DNA from: a virus
Length of the DNA: 27,200 nucleotides
Reading direction: 5' to 3' (one strand)
IMG/VR virus record: IMGVR_UViG_3300032285_001583
Coordinates: 1-27,200 of that record
A model generated the notes under the pieces. That model was not told the origin of the DNA. It ran no database searches and saw only the letters and a list, made by a program, of their open reading frames with translations. Shown here in pieces: positions 8,811 through 16,098 of this stretch (position 1 is its first letter; each line of letters starts with the position of its first letter). The position numbers and the translations under genes were made by a program.

Positions 8811-9211
8811 TGGCTGAAATTGGTATTGCGCTACCGTTTGCCATTGACTCTTATGGCAAGGTAAACACAACTGACCAACAACCAAAGTTGTGGGCTGACC
8901 GTGTTCGCTCTGTTATTGGCACCGCTATAGGTGAACGAGTTATGCGCCCAGAGTTTGGGAGTGAGATTCCCTACGCAGATTTTAAAACAGCAGATGATGC
9001 TTCTGCACAAATCGAACAAACAGTTTTGCACTCATTTGAACAACAGTTAAGTAAGTTGCGCCTTCAGAGCGTAACCACCAGCCTAGATGAATACACTGGA
9101 ACAATAAACGTCACTATCGTATACGCACTGCCAAATCAAGACCTAGTTACGACAACCCTTGGGTTTGCTTCTATCAATGGAACTAACCCAACAGTCAAGG
9201 AGACAATGTGA
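8810..9211 (+). CDS. Baseplate wedge protein, gp25/GPW family
   Basis: 133 residues; starts in the previous stop (TAATG) with GGTAGGTAAG ahead. This small wedge protein helps initiate sheath assembly. The family signature is visible: I(A)LPFAID, then RVRSVIGTAIGERVMRPEFGS (near residues 32-52), where the ERVMRPEFGS stretch is the classical gp25 'GER.M.P.FG' motif, followed by a helix and a two-strand end containing VTIVYALPNQDLVTTTLGF. Length is typical. Although gp25 was once called a lysozyme, the conserved role in contractile tails is structural. Confidence 0.92.
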   Translation: MAEIGIALPFAIDSYGKVNTTDQQPKLWADRVRSVIGTAIGERVMRPEFGSEIPYADFKTADDASAQIEQTVLHSFEQQLSKLRLQSVTTSLDEYTGTINVTIVYALPNQDLVTTTLGFASINGTNPTVKETM

Positions 9212-10761
9212 GCACCACACCCGTTTCAAGTATTCCAATCTCTGTTGATTACACCAGTAAGGATTACTATTCATTACGAGAAGAGTTAATTACTCGTATC
9301 AAAGACCGTGTACCTGAATGGTCAGCATCTGACCCAGCAGACTTTGGTGTGGCTCTTGTTGAGGCGTTTGCATACCTTGGTGACGTTATGTCCTACTACA
9401 TTGACCGAAACGCTAATGAAGCATTTATGGCTACTGCTACACAGAGAGCCAGCGTCCTTAACCTTGCTCAAACTTACGGCTATATCCCAGCAGGCTACCG
9501 TCAATCTTTTACTACATTTACTTTAACAAACACCTCTGATACTCAAGTAACGCTTCCTGCTGGAACGGTATTTTCTGGGGATATTGTTATTGGTGATATT
9601 GTTCAAAAAATTTACTTCACAACAAATGCGGATGCAGTAGTCCAAGAACAAATTGGTGATACAGCAGGAACATACAGCATTACTGCTAACGAAGGTCGAC
9701 CAGTCACACTTGTTTCTAACAACACTAACACTTACGGAGAACTTATCGGCGTATCTGCTGGTACTCCTAATATGACATTTGCATTGGGCGAAGTACCCGT
9801 AGTTGATGGCTCAGTTGAAGTGTATGTGCAAGACGGAGATGTTTACTCAAAGTGGACACAAGTTCAACATTTGATTGACTACAACCCAACTGACCAAGTG
9901 TTCCAAATTACTGTAGATGAAAACAATGTTGTATACGTTAACTTTGGTGATGGAGTATCAGGATTTATCCCTACTAAGTACTCAGAGATACGTGCCAAGT
10001 ACACAGTTGGTGGCGGTATTATCGGTAACGTTAACGCAGCAACTATTACAGAGATTAACTATGTCCCAGGACTTTCTGAATCAGAAACAACTGCATTAGG
10101 GAGTGCACTTACTATCACTAATGAAGCAGCCATTGGTGGTTCTGACCCTGAAACTTTAGACCAAATCCGTATCTCTGCACCTTTGTCTTTGCGTGCTAAC
10201 AACAGAGCAGTTACGCTCCAAGATTACGCTGACCTTGCTCTTGGTGTGACAGGGGTCGGTAAAGCAAATGCTGCGGCAGATGTTTGGACATCAGTCACTG
10301 TTTACATTTCCCCAAGTCGTTCAGCAACAGACACAGACCAACAGCCAGGACTTGATGAAAATGGTGACCCAACCATTGAGTACAACAACCTCAATGCATC
10401 CGTTTTAGATTACTTATCTACCCGTACGCTTCTTGGAACTACAGTCACTGTGCAACCTCCCACATACGTAGATTGCGTACTAAACATTGCTTATACAAAA
10501 CTTCCTCAATACACAACAACAGAGGTTGAGACAGCCATCAAATCAAATATATTGACTACTTTTGGTTACGCTGGAATGAACTTCCAAGATGTTATTTATC
10601 CACAAGACATTGAATTTGTTTTGCAACAAGTTCCTGGAATTAAAGTTGCTAAAGTCCTAGTGCTTCATCGTCAAGGTGGGTCAGGACTCAACACTCTGAC
10701 AGGTACTGCTAGTGAAATTTTCCGTTTCCTAGAAAGCAATGTCACCGTTGGTGAGATATGA
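9208..10761 (+). CDS. Baseplate J / gp6-like wedge protein
   Basis: 517 residues, GTG start in a GTGA overlap with a good AAGGAG ribosome site. It is the major wedge component that carries fibers and transmits the contraction signal. The N-terminal DYTSKDYYSLREELITRIKD, WSASDPADFGVALVEAFAYLGD and YYIDRNANEAFM pattern (near residues 10-70) is the standard opening of phage baseplate-J proteins, followed by ATQRASVLNLAQTYGYIPAG. The middle is a beta-sandwich-like region with NFGDGVSGFIP near 248-258, and the later SAPLSLRANNRAVTLQDYADLA stretch (near 325-345) is another strong J-family signature. Length is typical for a gp6/J hybrid of this type. Confidence 0.93.
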   Translation: MSTTPVSSIPISVDYTSKDYYSLREELITRIKDRVPEWSASDPADFGVALVEAFAYLGDVMSYYIDRNANEAFMATATQRASVLNLAQTYGYIPAGYRQSFTTFTLTNTSDTQVTLPAGTVFSGDIVIGDIVQKIYFTTNADAVVQEQIGDTAGTYSITANEGRPVTLVSNNTNTYGELIGVSAGTPNMTFALGEVPVVDGSVEVYVQDGDVYSKWTQVQHLIDYNPTDQVFQITVDENNVVYVNFGDGVSGFIPTKYSEIRAKYTVGGGIIGNVNAATITEINYVPGLSESETTALGSALTITNEAAIGGSDPETLDQIRISAPLSLRANNRAVTLQDYADLALGVTGVGKANAAADVWTSVTVYISPSRSATDTDQQPGLDENGDPTIEYNNLNASVLDYLSTRTLLGTTVTVQPPTYVDCVLNIAYTKLPQYTTTEVETAIKSNILTTFGYAGMNFQDVIYPQDIEFVLQQVPGIKVAKVLVLHRQGGSGLNTLTGTASEIFRFLESNVTVGEI

Positions 10762-11273
10762 GTTACTCCGTAGACCCTGTTAAACGTTTGCACGGTATTT
10801 ACAGAGCAGTTGTTACTGAGAATAAAGACCCAGAAAATCTGCGCCGTCTTAAAGTTCAAGTACAAACAACTGGACCAGAAATTACTGACTGGGTTTGGCC
10901 TGTAACACCGTCAAGTGTGCAGACTGCGCCTCCAGCCATTGGACAAGGTGTATGGGTTTCTTATATTGGAGGAGACCCTGAATATCCAGTGTGGGTGGGT
11001 GCTTTTGGAAAAAATAAAAGTTCTAATAAACAGATTTACATTAAGCCATTAGAAAATACGGTTTCTTTAACTGGTTTAAACCCATACCTAAAAACAAACA
11101 CAATGAAAGACGGCACCAGTGAGGTAGACCTAACTGACACCCTTATGTTAATGGCTAATAAGTTAAAAACATACGAGACAAGGATTGCCTCATTGGAATC
11201 TCAATTGGTCACTTTGCACAATACTTTAGCCACCCGAACCAGCCCAAGCCATACCCACGGAAGCAACGGGTAA
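10758..11273 (+). CDS. Small central spike / baseplate assembly protein V-like (gp5 OB-fold)
   Basis: 171 residues, ATGA overlap. Residues 10-90 look like the gp5/gpV OB-fold (YRAVVTENKDPENLRRLKVQ, VWPVTPSS, GQGVWVSYIGGDPEYPVWVG), which docks on the hub. Residues 130-160 are a short coiled coil (LKTYETRIASLESQLVTLHN). The C terminus SHTHGSNG holds an HxH pair (H165/H167); in P2 gpV-like spikes an HxH motif at the tip binds iron. No long beta-helix is visible, so the spike would be short or completed by another protein. No lysozyme domain is present, consistent with wall-degrading activity residing in the tape measure. Confidence 0.8.
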   Translation: MSYSVDPVKRLHGIYRAVVTENKDPENLRRLKVQVQTTGPEITDWVWPVTPSSVQTAPPAIGQGVWVSYIGGDPEYPVWVGAFGKNKSSNKQIYIKPLENTVSLTGLNPYLKTNTMKDGTSEVDLTDTLMLMANKLKTYETRIASLESQLVTLHNTLATRTSPSHTHGSNG

Positions 11274-11338
11274 TAGTTCAGGCAGTAAATAGGGGGCAAA
11301 GACGAGAAAATAGACCGACAGGTCCGAGAGGAATATAA

Positions 11339-11791
11339 GTGACAGCATCATATCCAGCATCCGTAAAGTCTTTTACTACAAAGGTTGACTTTACCGATTC
11401 TGTTCTTGCCGAGCACGTAAACAGCCTTCAAGACGAAGTGAACTCCCTTGAATTAAACCTTGGCACTTATTTGCGTACAAGTTCTGGTTGGGTTGGTTCT
11501 TTTGACCAAGTGACCACGACGTGGAATACCCTTAAAGACCGTATTGCTAACATCGAGTACGGCTTGAACGATGCCTATGGAGCGATGATTCCTGCAGGTG
11601 GAACTAGTGGGCAAGTTCTTGTCAAGAGTTCAAGTAGCGATTATGCAACTCAATGGGTTGATGGAAATTTTCTTCCACCACAATCTGGAAACAACGGAAA
11701 GTACTTGACTACAGACGGTTCGTCAGCATCGTGGGCTACAGTTGCTCAAGGTGGAGAAACAATCAGTTCTTTCCTACTCGCTGGCTGCTAG
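11339..11791 (+). CDS. Short fiber-like / receptor-proximal tail protein
   Basis: 150 residues, GTG start preceded by GAGAGGAATAT. Residues 18-85 are helical (LAEHVNSLQDEVNSLELNL, then WNTLKDRIANIEYGL), likely a trimeric coiled coil. Two glycine-containing segments follow that are common in phage fibers: GGTSGQVLVKSSSSDYATQW (near 90-110) and GNNGKYLTTDGSSASWATV (near 119-138), which are imperfect copies of one another (G..GQVL....S....QW and G..GKYL.T.G....SW). It ends in a hydrophobic LLAGC. Location between spike and tail-protein-I-like gene supports a fiber or fiber-adaptor role. The host receptor cannot be read from sequence. Confidence 0.6.
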   Translation: MTASYPASVKSFTTKVDFTDSVLAEHVNSLQDEVNSLELNLGTYLRTSSGWVGSFDQVTTTWNTLKDRIANIEYGLNDAYGAMIPAGGTSGQVLVKSSSSDYATQWVDGNFLPPQSGNNGKYLTTDGSSASWATVAQGGETISSFLLAGC

Positions 11792-11799
11792 GATAAACC

Positions 11800-13743
11800 G
11801 TGGCAAAATACGGTAACTTTTTATACGGCGCTGCTAAATATGGCAATGCGCCAAAACTTGCTTACTCAGTTGAACCGATGTCTATCATCGTGTTGGATTT
11901 TACTCGTACCTTTGTTAGTTGGGCAAACCCCACAGGAACATTCTCTAGAATTCGCCTTGTAAGAAACCAAATTGGATTCCCAGAAACAGCAGAAGATGGC
12001 GTAATTATTTGGGATGAGTTTGCTTCATCAGGAGCCATCAGTCGTTCATCCTTTACTGACGGGCAAGACAACCCTAACGACATTCCATTAATTCCTGGCA
12101 GACCTGTCTATTACAGCATGTTCTTGTTTACTAGCGACAAGGTTTGGGTTAATGCTGGAATGGTTGATGACGTCATCCCATCAAATCACTCCATGCAGAA
12201 AAAAGTTATGGACATAATTCCAAAAGTCTATACATCTAAAGAACAAAGCCCATTGGCAGTAACAGATGAGACTTCAGTCCTGTATTCATTTATTGATGGT
12301 TTTGCTTTTACATTTGAGCAGTTCTTAACCCTTACTGATTTAGTTAGACCAAACCATACAAAAGAAGGTTCTCCCTTTACCCTTGTTCCAATTGAAACAA
12401 ACAACGTTGGATTAAATCCAGAACAAAGTATCCCACTTAAAAATCAAAAACAATTAATTCGTGAAGCGTTTTATATGTACTCACATAAAGGGTTACAAAG
12501 CGGAATTTCAACGTACGCTGAATCTTTGACTGGTTATGCTCCAATAATCACTGTCTCACCTAATCTACTCCTCACTGTTCAAGACTCAACGTTCTACAAC
12601 TCAATTGGTAACTGGGCAGCAACCTCTGCAACAATTACATCGAGCAATGAGCAAGTCCCTGATACCACAACTACTAATCAGATAGACCATGTGTACACCT
12701 GCAAGGTTGTTGCTAGTGGTTCTGGTTACATGCATTTAGGAGATACAGCACCTATCACTAAGGGAGTGCCTGTCAATCCTTCAACAGATTACGTTATGTC
12801 TTGCAAGTTAAAATCACCATCAAGTGCTGGCTCCATAACTATGTCCGTAATTTTCTACGATAAAGACGGCAATGTTACAGGTTCAACTGTTTCTGCAACA
12901 GGGGTTTCAGCAAACAACACATGGAAGAGTTCATCAAAGACTTTTACAACACCAAGTGATGCGGCTTATGCATCTTTGAAGATTGCTTATAGTGCAGCAG
13001 GGACTTACTACATTGACGAGGTGTGCGTACAAACGGGAAGCACAGTTGTTTACGACGAGGCTCGTGCGATTTCTCTTTACTTAACTCCAAATAAAACAAA
13101 CTACATTAAGAACCCATCTTTTGAAGTTAATGTTACAGACAACTGGACAAAGACAGGTACAGCCACAGTTACACAAGATAGCGATATTTCTGACCTTGCA
13201 TATTCTGGAGCAAAAAGCGCCAAGATAATTGCAACTGGTAACTGGACCTACACGTCTAATGCAATCCCAGTTTCTGCTGGTCAATACTATGTAGCATCTG
13301 CCTTAGCGAAGAGCAGTGCAAATCTATCTGTAAAGTTTATTGGAAGAGATAGCGGCGGCAATATAGTTGAGCAAAGTTCTGATAACTCTTTAGGTACCTT
13401 GGCTTCTTGGACACACGTGTCAAGCACAGCCTTGACAGACGTCCTAGACACTGCCTTAGCAACCTATGAGGTTGTTTTCTCTGGCGGTGCTGGAACCTAC
13501 TATTTAGACTGTGTCCAATTTGAACGTGGCGTATCTGCTACTGAGTACTTTGACGGCTCTCTTCCTAGCCAGTTCGGAACTGTATGGGAAGGCACTGCAA
13601 ACAACTCAGTCAGCGACCAGTACTACAACAAGTCCTTTAAGATTCCTCGCCTTGCCTACACCTTGTCCGACTGGACGCCACCAAATGCTTTCTGGAGAAT
13701 TACCTCTGCAGCAGGATTGGAATACACCAACCTGACCGTGTAG
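11800..13743 (+). CDS. Tail protein I-like protein with two carbohydrate-binding-like domains
   Basis: 647 residues, GTG start with AGGA ahead. Residues 1-130 are beta-rich. Residues 135-255 (MDIIPKVYTSKEQ, LYSFIDGFAFTFEQFLTLTD, REAFYMYSHKGLQSGISTYA) resemble phage tail protein I, the wedge component that anchors fibers. Two tandem jelly-roll, CBM4/9-like domains follow, about 258-412 and 428-585; each has an opening aromatic/NW signature (NSIGNWAATSA; NPSFEVNVTDNW) and a matching end (GTYYIDEVCVQTG; GTYYLDCVQFERG), so they look like a duplication. The last 60 residues are aromatic-rich. The inferred role is sugar recognition on the cell surface. No catalytic motif is seen. Confidence 0.72.
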   Translation: MAKYGNFLYGAAKYGNAPKLAYSVEPMSIIVLDFTRTFVSWANPTGTFSRIRLVRNQIGFPETAEDGVIIWDEFASSGAISRSSFTDGQDNPNDIPLIPGRPVYYSMFLFTSDKVWVNAGMVDDVIPSNHSMQKKVMDIIPKVYTSKEQSPLAVTDETSVLYSFIDGFAFTFEQFLTLTDLVRPNHTKEGSPFTLVPIETNNVGLNPEQSIPLKNQKQLIREAFYMYSHKGLQSGISTYAESLTGYAPIITVSPNLLLTVQDSTFYNSIGNWAATSATITSSNEQVPDTTTTNQIDHVYTCKVVASGSGYMHLGDTAPITKGVPVNPSTDYVMSCKLKSPSSAGSITMSVIFYDKDGNVTGSTVSATGVSANNTWKSSSKTFTTPSDAAYASLKIAYSAAGTYYIDEVCVQTGSTVVYDEARAISLYLTPNKTNYIKNPSFEVNVTDNWTKTGTATVTQDSDISDLAYSGAKSAKIIATGNWTYTSNAIPVSAGQYYVASALAKSSANLSVKFIGRDSGGNIVEQSSDNSLGTLASWTHVSSTALTDVLDTALATYEVVFSGGAGTYYLDCVQFERGVSATEYFDGSLPSQFGTVWEGTANNSVSDQYYNKSFKIPRLAYTLSDWTPPNAFWRITSAAGLEYTNLTV

Positions 13744-13753
13744 TATCCAGGCC

Positions 13754-14026
13754 ATGACTGACCTACTCATATCGACACTCATTGTTGGAATCGCTACTGC
13801 TTATGTGATTGAGTTTTTAAACCTCATCACTATGGATGCACTTGGCGTTGGTGCCCTCAATAAATTCCTTACACTCCCACTTAGTGGATTAGGTTTGTGG
13901 CTACTTGATTCACCATTGCGTTATATCGGAGTTGCAATTCCTGCCGCAGCATTTATTGCTACGTGGATTAGTAAGCAGTTAAACAAACCAGTAGTTACTA
14001 ACCTCCCACGTTTGCGTGGTCTCTAA
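13754..14026 (+). CDS. Small membrane protein (possible holin)
   Basis: 90 residues with two or three hydrophobic segments: LLISTLIVGIATAYVIEFL (about 4-23), a weaker LPLSGLGLWLL (about 42-52) and IGVAIPAAAFIATWI (about 58-72), then a basic tail (KQLNKPVVTNLPRLRGL). Size, hydrophobic layout, basic C terminus and position right after the tail fiber gene fit a holin, but no endolysin lies beside it, and the tail-module genes here already carry the wall-degrading domains. The ribosome site is weak. The call as membrane protein is firm; the holin role is a guess. Confidence 0.6.
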   Translation: MTDLLISTLIVGIATAYVIEFLNLITMDALGVGALNKFLTLPLSGLGLWLLDSPLRYIGVAIPAAAFIATWISKQLNKPVVTNLPRLRGL

Positions 14027-14604
14027 TGCAACGTATTGCTGTCATCAGTTTTGATGAGAACGCAGATGTAACTGAAGGTTTAGAACAACTGTTAGAAAAA
14101 TTTGATGAAGCCCACATTTTTTTGGCAGTAGCCAATAACAACAACTTTGTAAAGAGCGCCCTCAAAGCAATACTTTCATACGATGCTTCATTCACTCTTT
14201 TTGTTTCAGAAACGGAAGGGATAGAACACATCCCTCATGAGAACATAACTATCTGCTCCAACCCCATCAAAGAAGTTATGAGGCAGATAGAACCACATGA
14301 CGTTCTTGCTATGGTTTGGGATGACAGTCTTGAGGCTCATGCCGTCCTGCACTCACTAGAGGATTACGGTCTAGAGATGTGGGATATCACGGATGGCTTA
14401 GATATCATCGAGATTGACTACGACAGAGACAGCGAGACCGAAGAACTCTACGACGTCATGTCCTCAACGCTGACCCTGTTTGCAGAAAGCCTTGCCGCCT
14501 ATGTAACCTCTGCCGTGCTGGATGTGCTGACTGAGACCATCCGAGACCGCCTAGCCGAGGAGGACGATATGAAAGACATCTCGCCCTTTGATGACGACCT
14601 GTGA
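14026..14604 (+). CDS. Acidic protein of unknown function
   Basis: 192 residues, TAATG-coupled to the membrane protein. I do not recognise it. The first 100 residues alternate strand and helix (RIAVISFDE, AHIFLAVANNNNF, FTLFVSE, ITICSNPIKEV, VLAMVWDDS), suggesting a small alpha/beta Rossmann-like fold; residues 115-150 are very acidic and the C-terminal third is a helix (SLAAYVTSAVLDVLTETIRD) ending in a DDMKDISPFDDDL tail. The 3' part of the gene is GC-rich compared with the rest of the window (34 of 60 bases at 14461-14520). It overlaps the winged-helix gene by 4 bases, so it may act in the same early pathway. No catalytic motif is visible. Confidence 0.8.
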   Translation: MQRIAVISFDENADVTEGLEQLLEKFDEAHIFLAVANNNNFVKSALKAILSYDASFTLFVSETEGIEHIPHENITICSNPIKEVMRQIEPHDVLAMVWDDSLEAHAVLHSLEDYGLEMWDITDGLDIIEIDYDRDSETEELYDVMSSTLTLFAESLAAYVTSAVLDVLTETIRDRLAEEDDMKDISPFDDDL

Positions 14605-15569
14605 GAATCCCTGCTGAGGCCTATAGCGCCAACCTAACCGATTATCAGTTCCGTCTCCTTGCCACCATATGCCATCTACAAGGCTCTGGAGGCCGTTTTA
14701 AGACCTCTGTAGCCGAGTTGGGTAGACAGACTGGCAAATCATCTGACAAGACCGTCAGAACAGCCCTTAAAGCCCTAGAATCAGCGGGCTTCATAACCCG
14801 TAGCCAGAGCAAGAGAGCCAATGGTTTCAAGGGCATGGACTGGTACGAAGTGGTCGAAAATTACCGCACTGAGGATAAAAATTACCGCACTGTAAATTAC
14901 CGCACCTCACATGACTATAGGTCACGTAGCCAAATAGTAGATAAGCCATTAGTACCTAATAGCCAAGATAGTTATAAATTAAAAGATATTGAGGAAAAGG
15001 ATTTCCTCAAAGAAATAAAGGTACCTATGAGAAAATGGGAAGATGATGGAGAAGACTTGGCAGGCTTTGGGCTTGTCGAACCAAAAGAAGCAAAGCAGCC
15101 ACGGATTAGAAAATCTGACCCCAAAACCCGTGGAAAGCGACCAGAGCATGAGTGGACGCCGATGGATGTTGCTGCAGAGTTTAGTTACCAAGTGGGCCGC
15201 CTATACCCGCTACTTCCAGGTACCGTCAACGTCAAGTCGTTATCGGGAGCCCTTGCAAAGTTCCGAGGACAGTACAACACCACAGCCTTAATCGAGTTAG
15301 AGTTGCTGCGCTTGTTCATGGCAGATGAAAGAAACTTTGAGCAGATTGGCGATGAAGCGCCATTTCTCTACAAGAAGTACCTTGCATCGTTTGGCAAGAA
15401 GATGAACCAAGCACGAGAGAATTTAGGTTTGACAAAGGTCAATGCGCCAGTAGAGACTTCCGTCAAGATAGGCACTCTCACCGCCAGCGATGGTCGTGTG
15501 TTCCAGAACTCGCTCTCTGGTCGTGCACAATTAGAGCGTTATGAAAAACGATTAGGAGCAACTAAGTGA
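14601..15569 (+). CDS. Winged-helix replisome organiser-like protein (lambda O-like role)
   Basis: 322 residues, GTG start in a GTGA overlap. Residues 12-75 form a winged helix-turn-helix (LTDYQFRLLATICHL, VAELGRQTGKSSDKTVRTAL, KALESAGFITRSQSK) like those at the N terminus of phage replication initiators and DnaD-type proteins. A low-complexity linker (about 90-190) contains the peptide NYRT three times, encoded by three direct DNA repeats (separate entry). The C-terminal domain (about 185-300) is helical. The following gene group contains a DnaC-like loader, a DnaB-like helicase and a primase, as for lambda O-P. The inferred role is origin recognition; an ordinary transcription regulator is possible. 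Confidence 0.7.
   Translation: MRIPAEAYSANLTDYQFRLLATICHLQGSGGRFKTSVAELGRQTGKSSDKTVRTALKALESAGFITRSQSKRANGFKGMDWYEVVENYRTEDKNYRTVNYRTSHDYRSRSQIVDKPLVPNSQDSYKLKDIEEKDFLKEIKVPMRKWEDDGEDLAGFGLVEPKEAKQPRIRKSDPKTRGKRPEHEWTPMDVAAEFSYQVGRLYPLLPGTVNVKSLSGALAKFRGQYNTTALIELELLRLFMADERNFEQIGDEAPFLYKKYLASFGKKMNQARENLGLTKVNAPVETSVKIGTLTASDGRVFQNSLSGRAQLERYEKRLGATK
14858..14905 (+). repeat. Three direct repeats (iteron-like, AAATTACCGCAC)
   Basis: The 12-base core AAATTACCGCAC occurs at 14858-14869, 14879-14890 and 14894-14905, with start-to-start distances of 21 and 15 bases, inside the winged-helix gene. The first two copies match over 14 bases (AAAATTACCGCACT). Distances are multiples of three, so the repeats encode a repeated NYRT peptide, but identity at the DNA level, including third positions, suggests DNA is the selected unit. 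Placement within an initiator-like gene and just before an AT-rich stretch is like the iterons in lambda O. Confidence 0.75.
14911..15030 (+). other. AT-rich stretch after the repeats; candidate origin unwinding region
   Basis: In the 60 bases 14941-15000 only 17 are G or C, much lower than the flanking parts of the gene. The stretch follows the three direct repeats and includes a near-repeat (TAGCCAAATAG at 14927-14937; TAGCCAAGATAG at 14960-14971) and a perfect 7-bp hairpin GAGGAAA-AGGA-TTTCCTC at 14991-15008. It lies in the poorly conserved linker region of the winged-helix protein. Iterons next to an AT-rich element is the layout of lambda-type origins; the origin role is inferred. Confidence 0.5.
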
Positions 15570-15658
15570 TTCCACAATCAATGACTGGCGGACAACGCCC
15601 AGTGACAGAAGAAGACGTTCGTCGAATCGTCAAAGAAGAATTGGAAAAACAACAATGA
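15566..15658 (+). CDS. 30-residue charged small protein
   Basis: Short gene MIPQSMTGGQRPVTEED..., with a GTG start overlapping the previous stop (GTGA) and an AGGAG ribosome site at 15554-15558, 7 bases before the start, which is the best reason to accept it. The C-terminal half (VTEEDVRRIVKEELEKQQ) is an amphipathic, highly charged helix. Its stop overlaps the next small ORF by 4 bases (ATGA). Unknown function; it may pair with the membrane peptide that follows. Confidence 0.6.
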   Translation: MIPQSMTGGQRPVTEEDVRRIVKEELEKQQ

Positions 15659-15798
15659 GTTTAGATGCTGGAACAATGCTTGCAATTATGATTGCTCTTG
15701 CCAGTTCAGTCACAGTGATGTGTTTGTTCTGGAAAGAGAACATCGCACTACAACGTCAAATAAAAGTACTACTACACGAGGAGAAGAACAATGGCTAA
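15655..15798 (+). CDS. 47-residue single-span membrane protein
   Basis: Short gene MSLDAGTMLAIMIALASSVT... with one membrane segment (about residues 7-26) and a charged, amphipathic tail (WKENIALQRQIKVLLHEEKNNG). It starts at an ATGA overlap with the 30-residue gene and overlaps the next gene by 8 bases (ATGGCTAA), so three genes are chained with no spare bases. Negative N-terminal and basic C-terminal ends would favour an N-out, C-in orientation. It could be a holin-like or spanin-like peptide, or a membrane anchor for replication; nothing in the sequence decides this. Confidence 0.6.
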   Translation: MSLDAGTMLAIMIALASSVTVMCLFWKENIALQRQIKVLLHEEKNNG

Positions 15799-16078
15799 AA
15801 AAGTTAACGCAATGTTTGAAGCAGAACTTGTAAAGAACCAAGAAAAAGGCGGAGCATGGCTCTGTGAGTTTTCTATTGTCCGTGATGACCAAGAAGCACC
15901 CTCTGCATCAGGTCGTCAAGCATTCTCTAATGCATCAGCAGGTAAGCGTTGGCTTAAGGCTATGGTTCTTGCTAACACACCAAAGAAGAGCATCAAGATG
16001 GTTGCAACAGATGCTCGTGACATCAAGGACAAGCCAGTTCATTTCAACGGCGCTGTAGCATTTAAAATTATTCTTTAA
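15791..16078 (+). CDS. 95-residue protein of unknown function
   Basis: A strong ribosome site (GAGGAGAAGAACA) precedes the ATG. The protein starts with a basic MAKKVNAMFEAELVKNQ, has a central Gly/Ala/Ser-rich part (SASGRQAFSNASAGKRW) and ends in a beta-rich stretch (VHFNGAVAFKIIL). No membrane segment, Cys motif or known fold is visible. It follows the small membrane peptide and precedes the DnaC-like loader by 20 bases, so co-expression with the replication set is likely. I do not recognise its family. Confidence 0.8.
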   Translation: MAKKVNAMFEAELVKNQEKGGAWLCEFSIVRDDQEAPSASGRQAFSNASAGKRWLKAMVLANTPKKSIKMVATDARDIKDKPVHFNGAVAFKIIL

Positions 16079-16098
16079 TTAATTTATTTGGGGGGCAT

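Noticed and set aside
11274-11338. Possible hairpin GACC-GACA-GGTC before the short fiber gene
   Set aside because: A 4-bp stem is too weak; the gap is otherwise only a leader with a good ribosome site.
14858-14905. CRISPR-like array
   Set aside because: Only three 12-base repeats, spaced 15-21 bases start to start, inside a coding frame; far too short and close for CRISPR.
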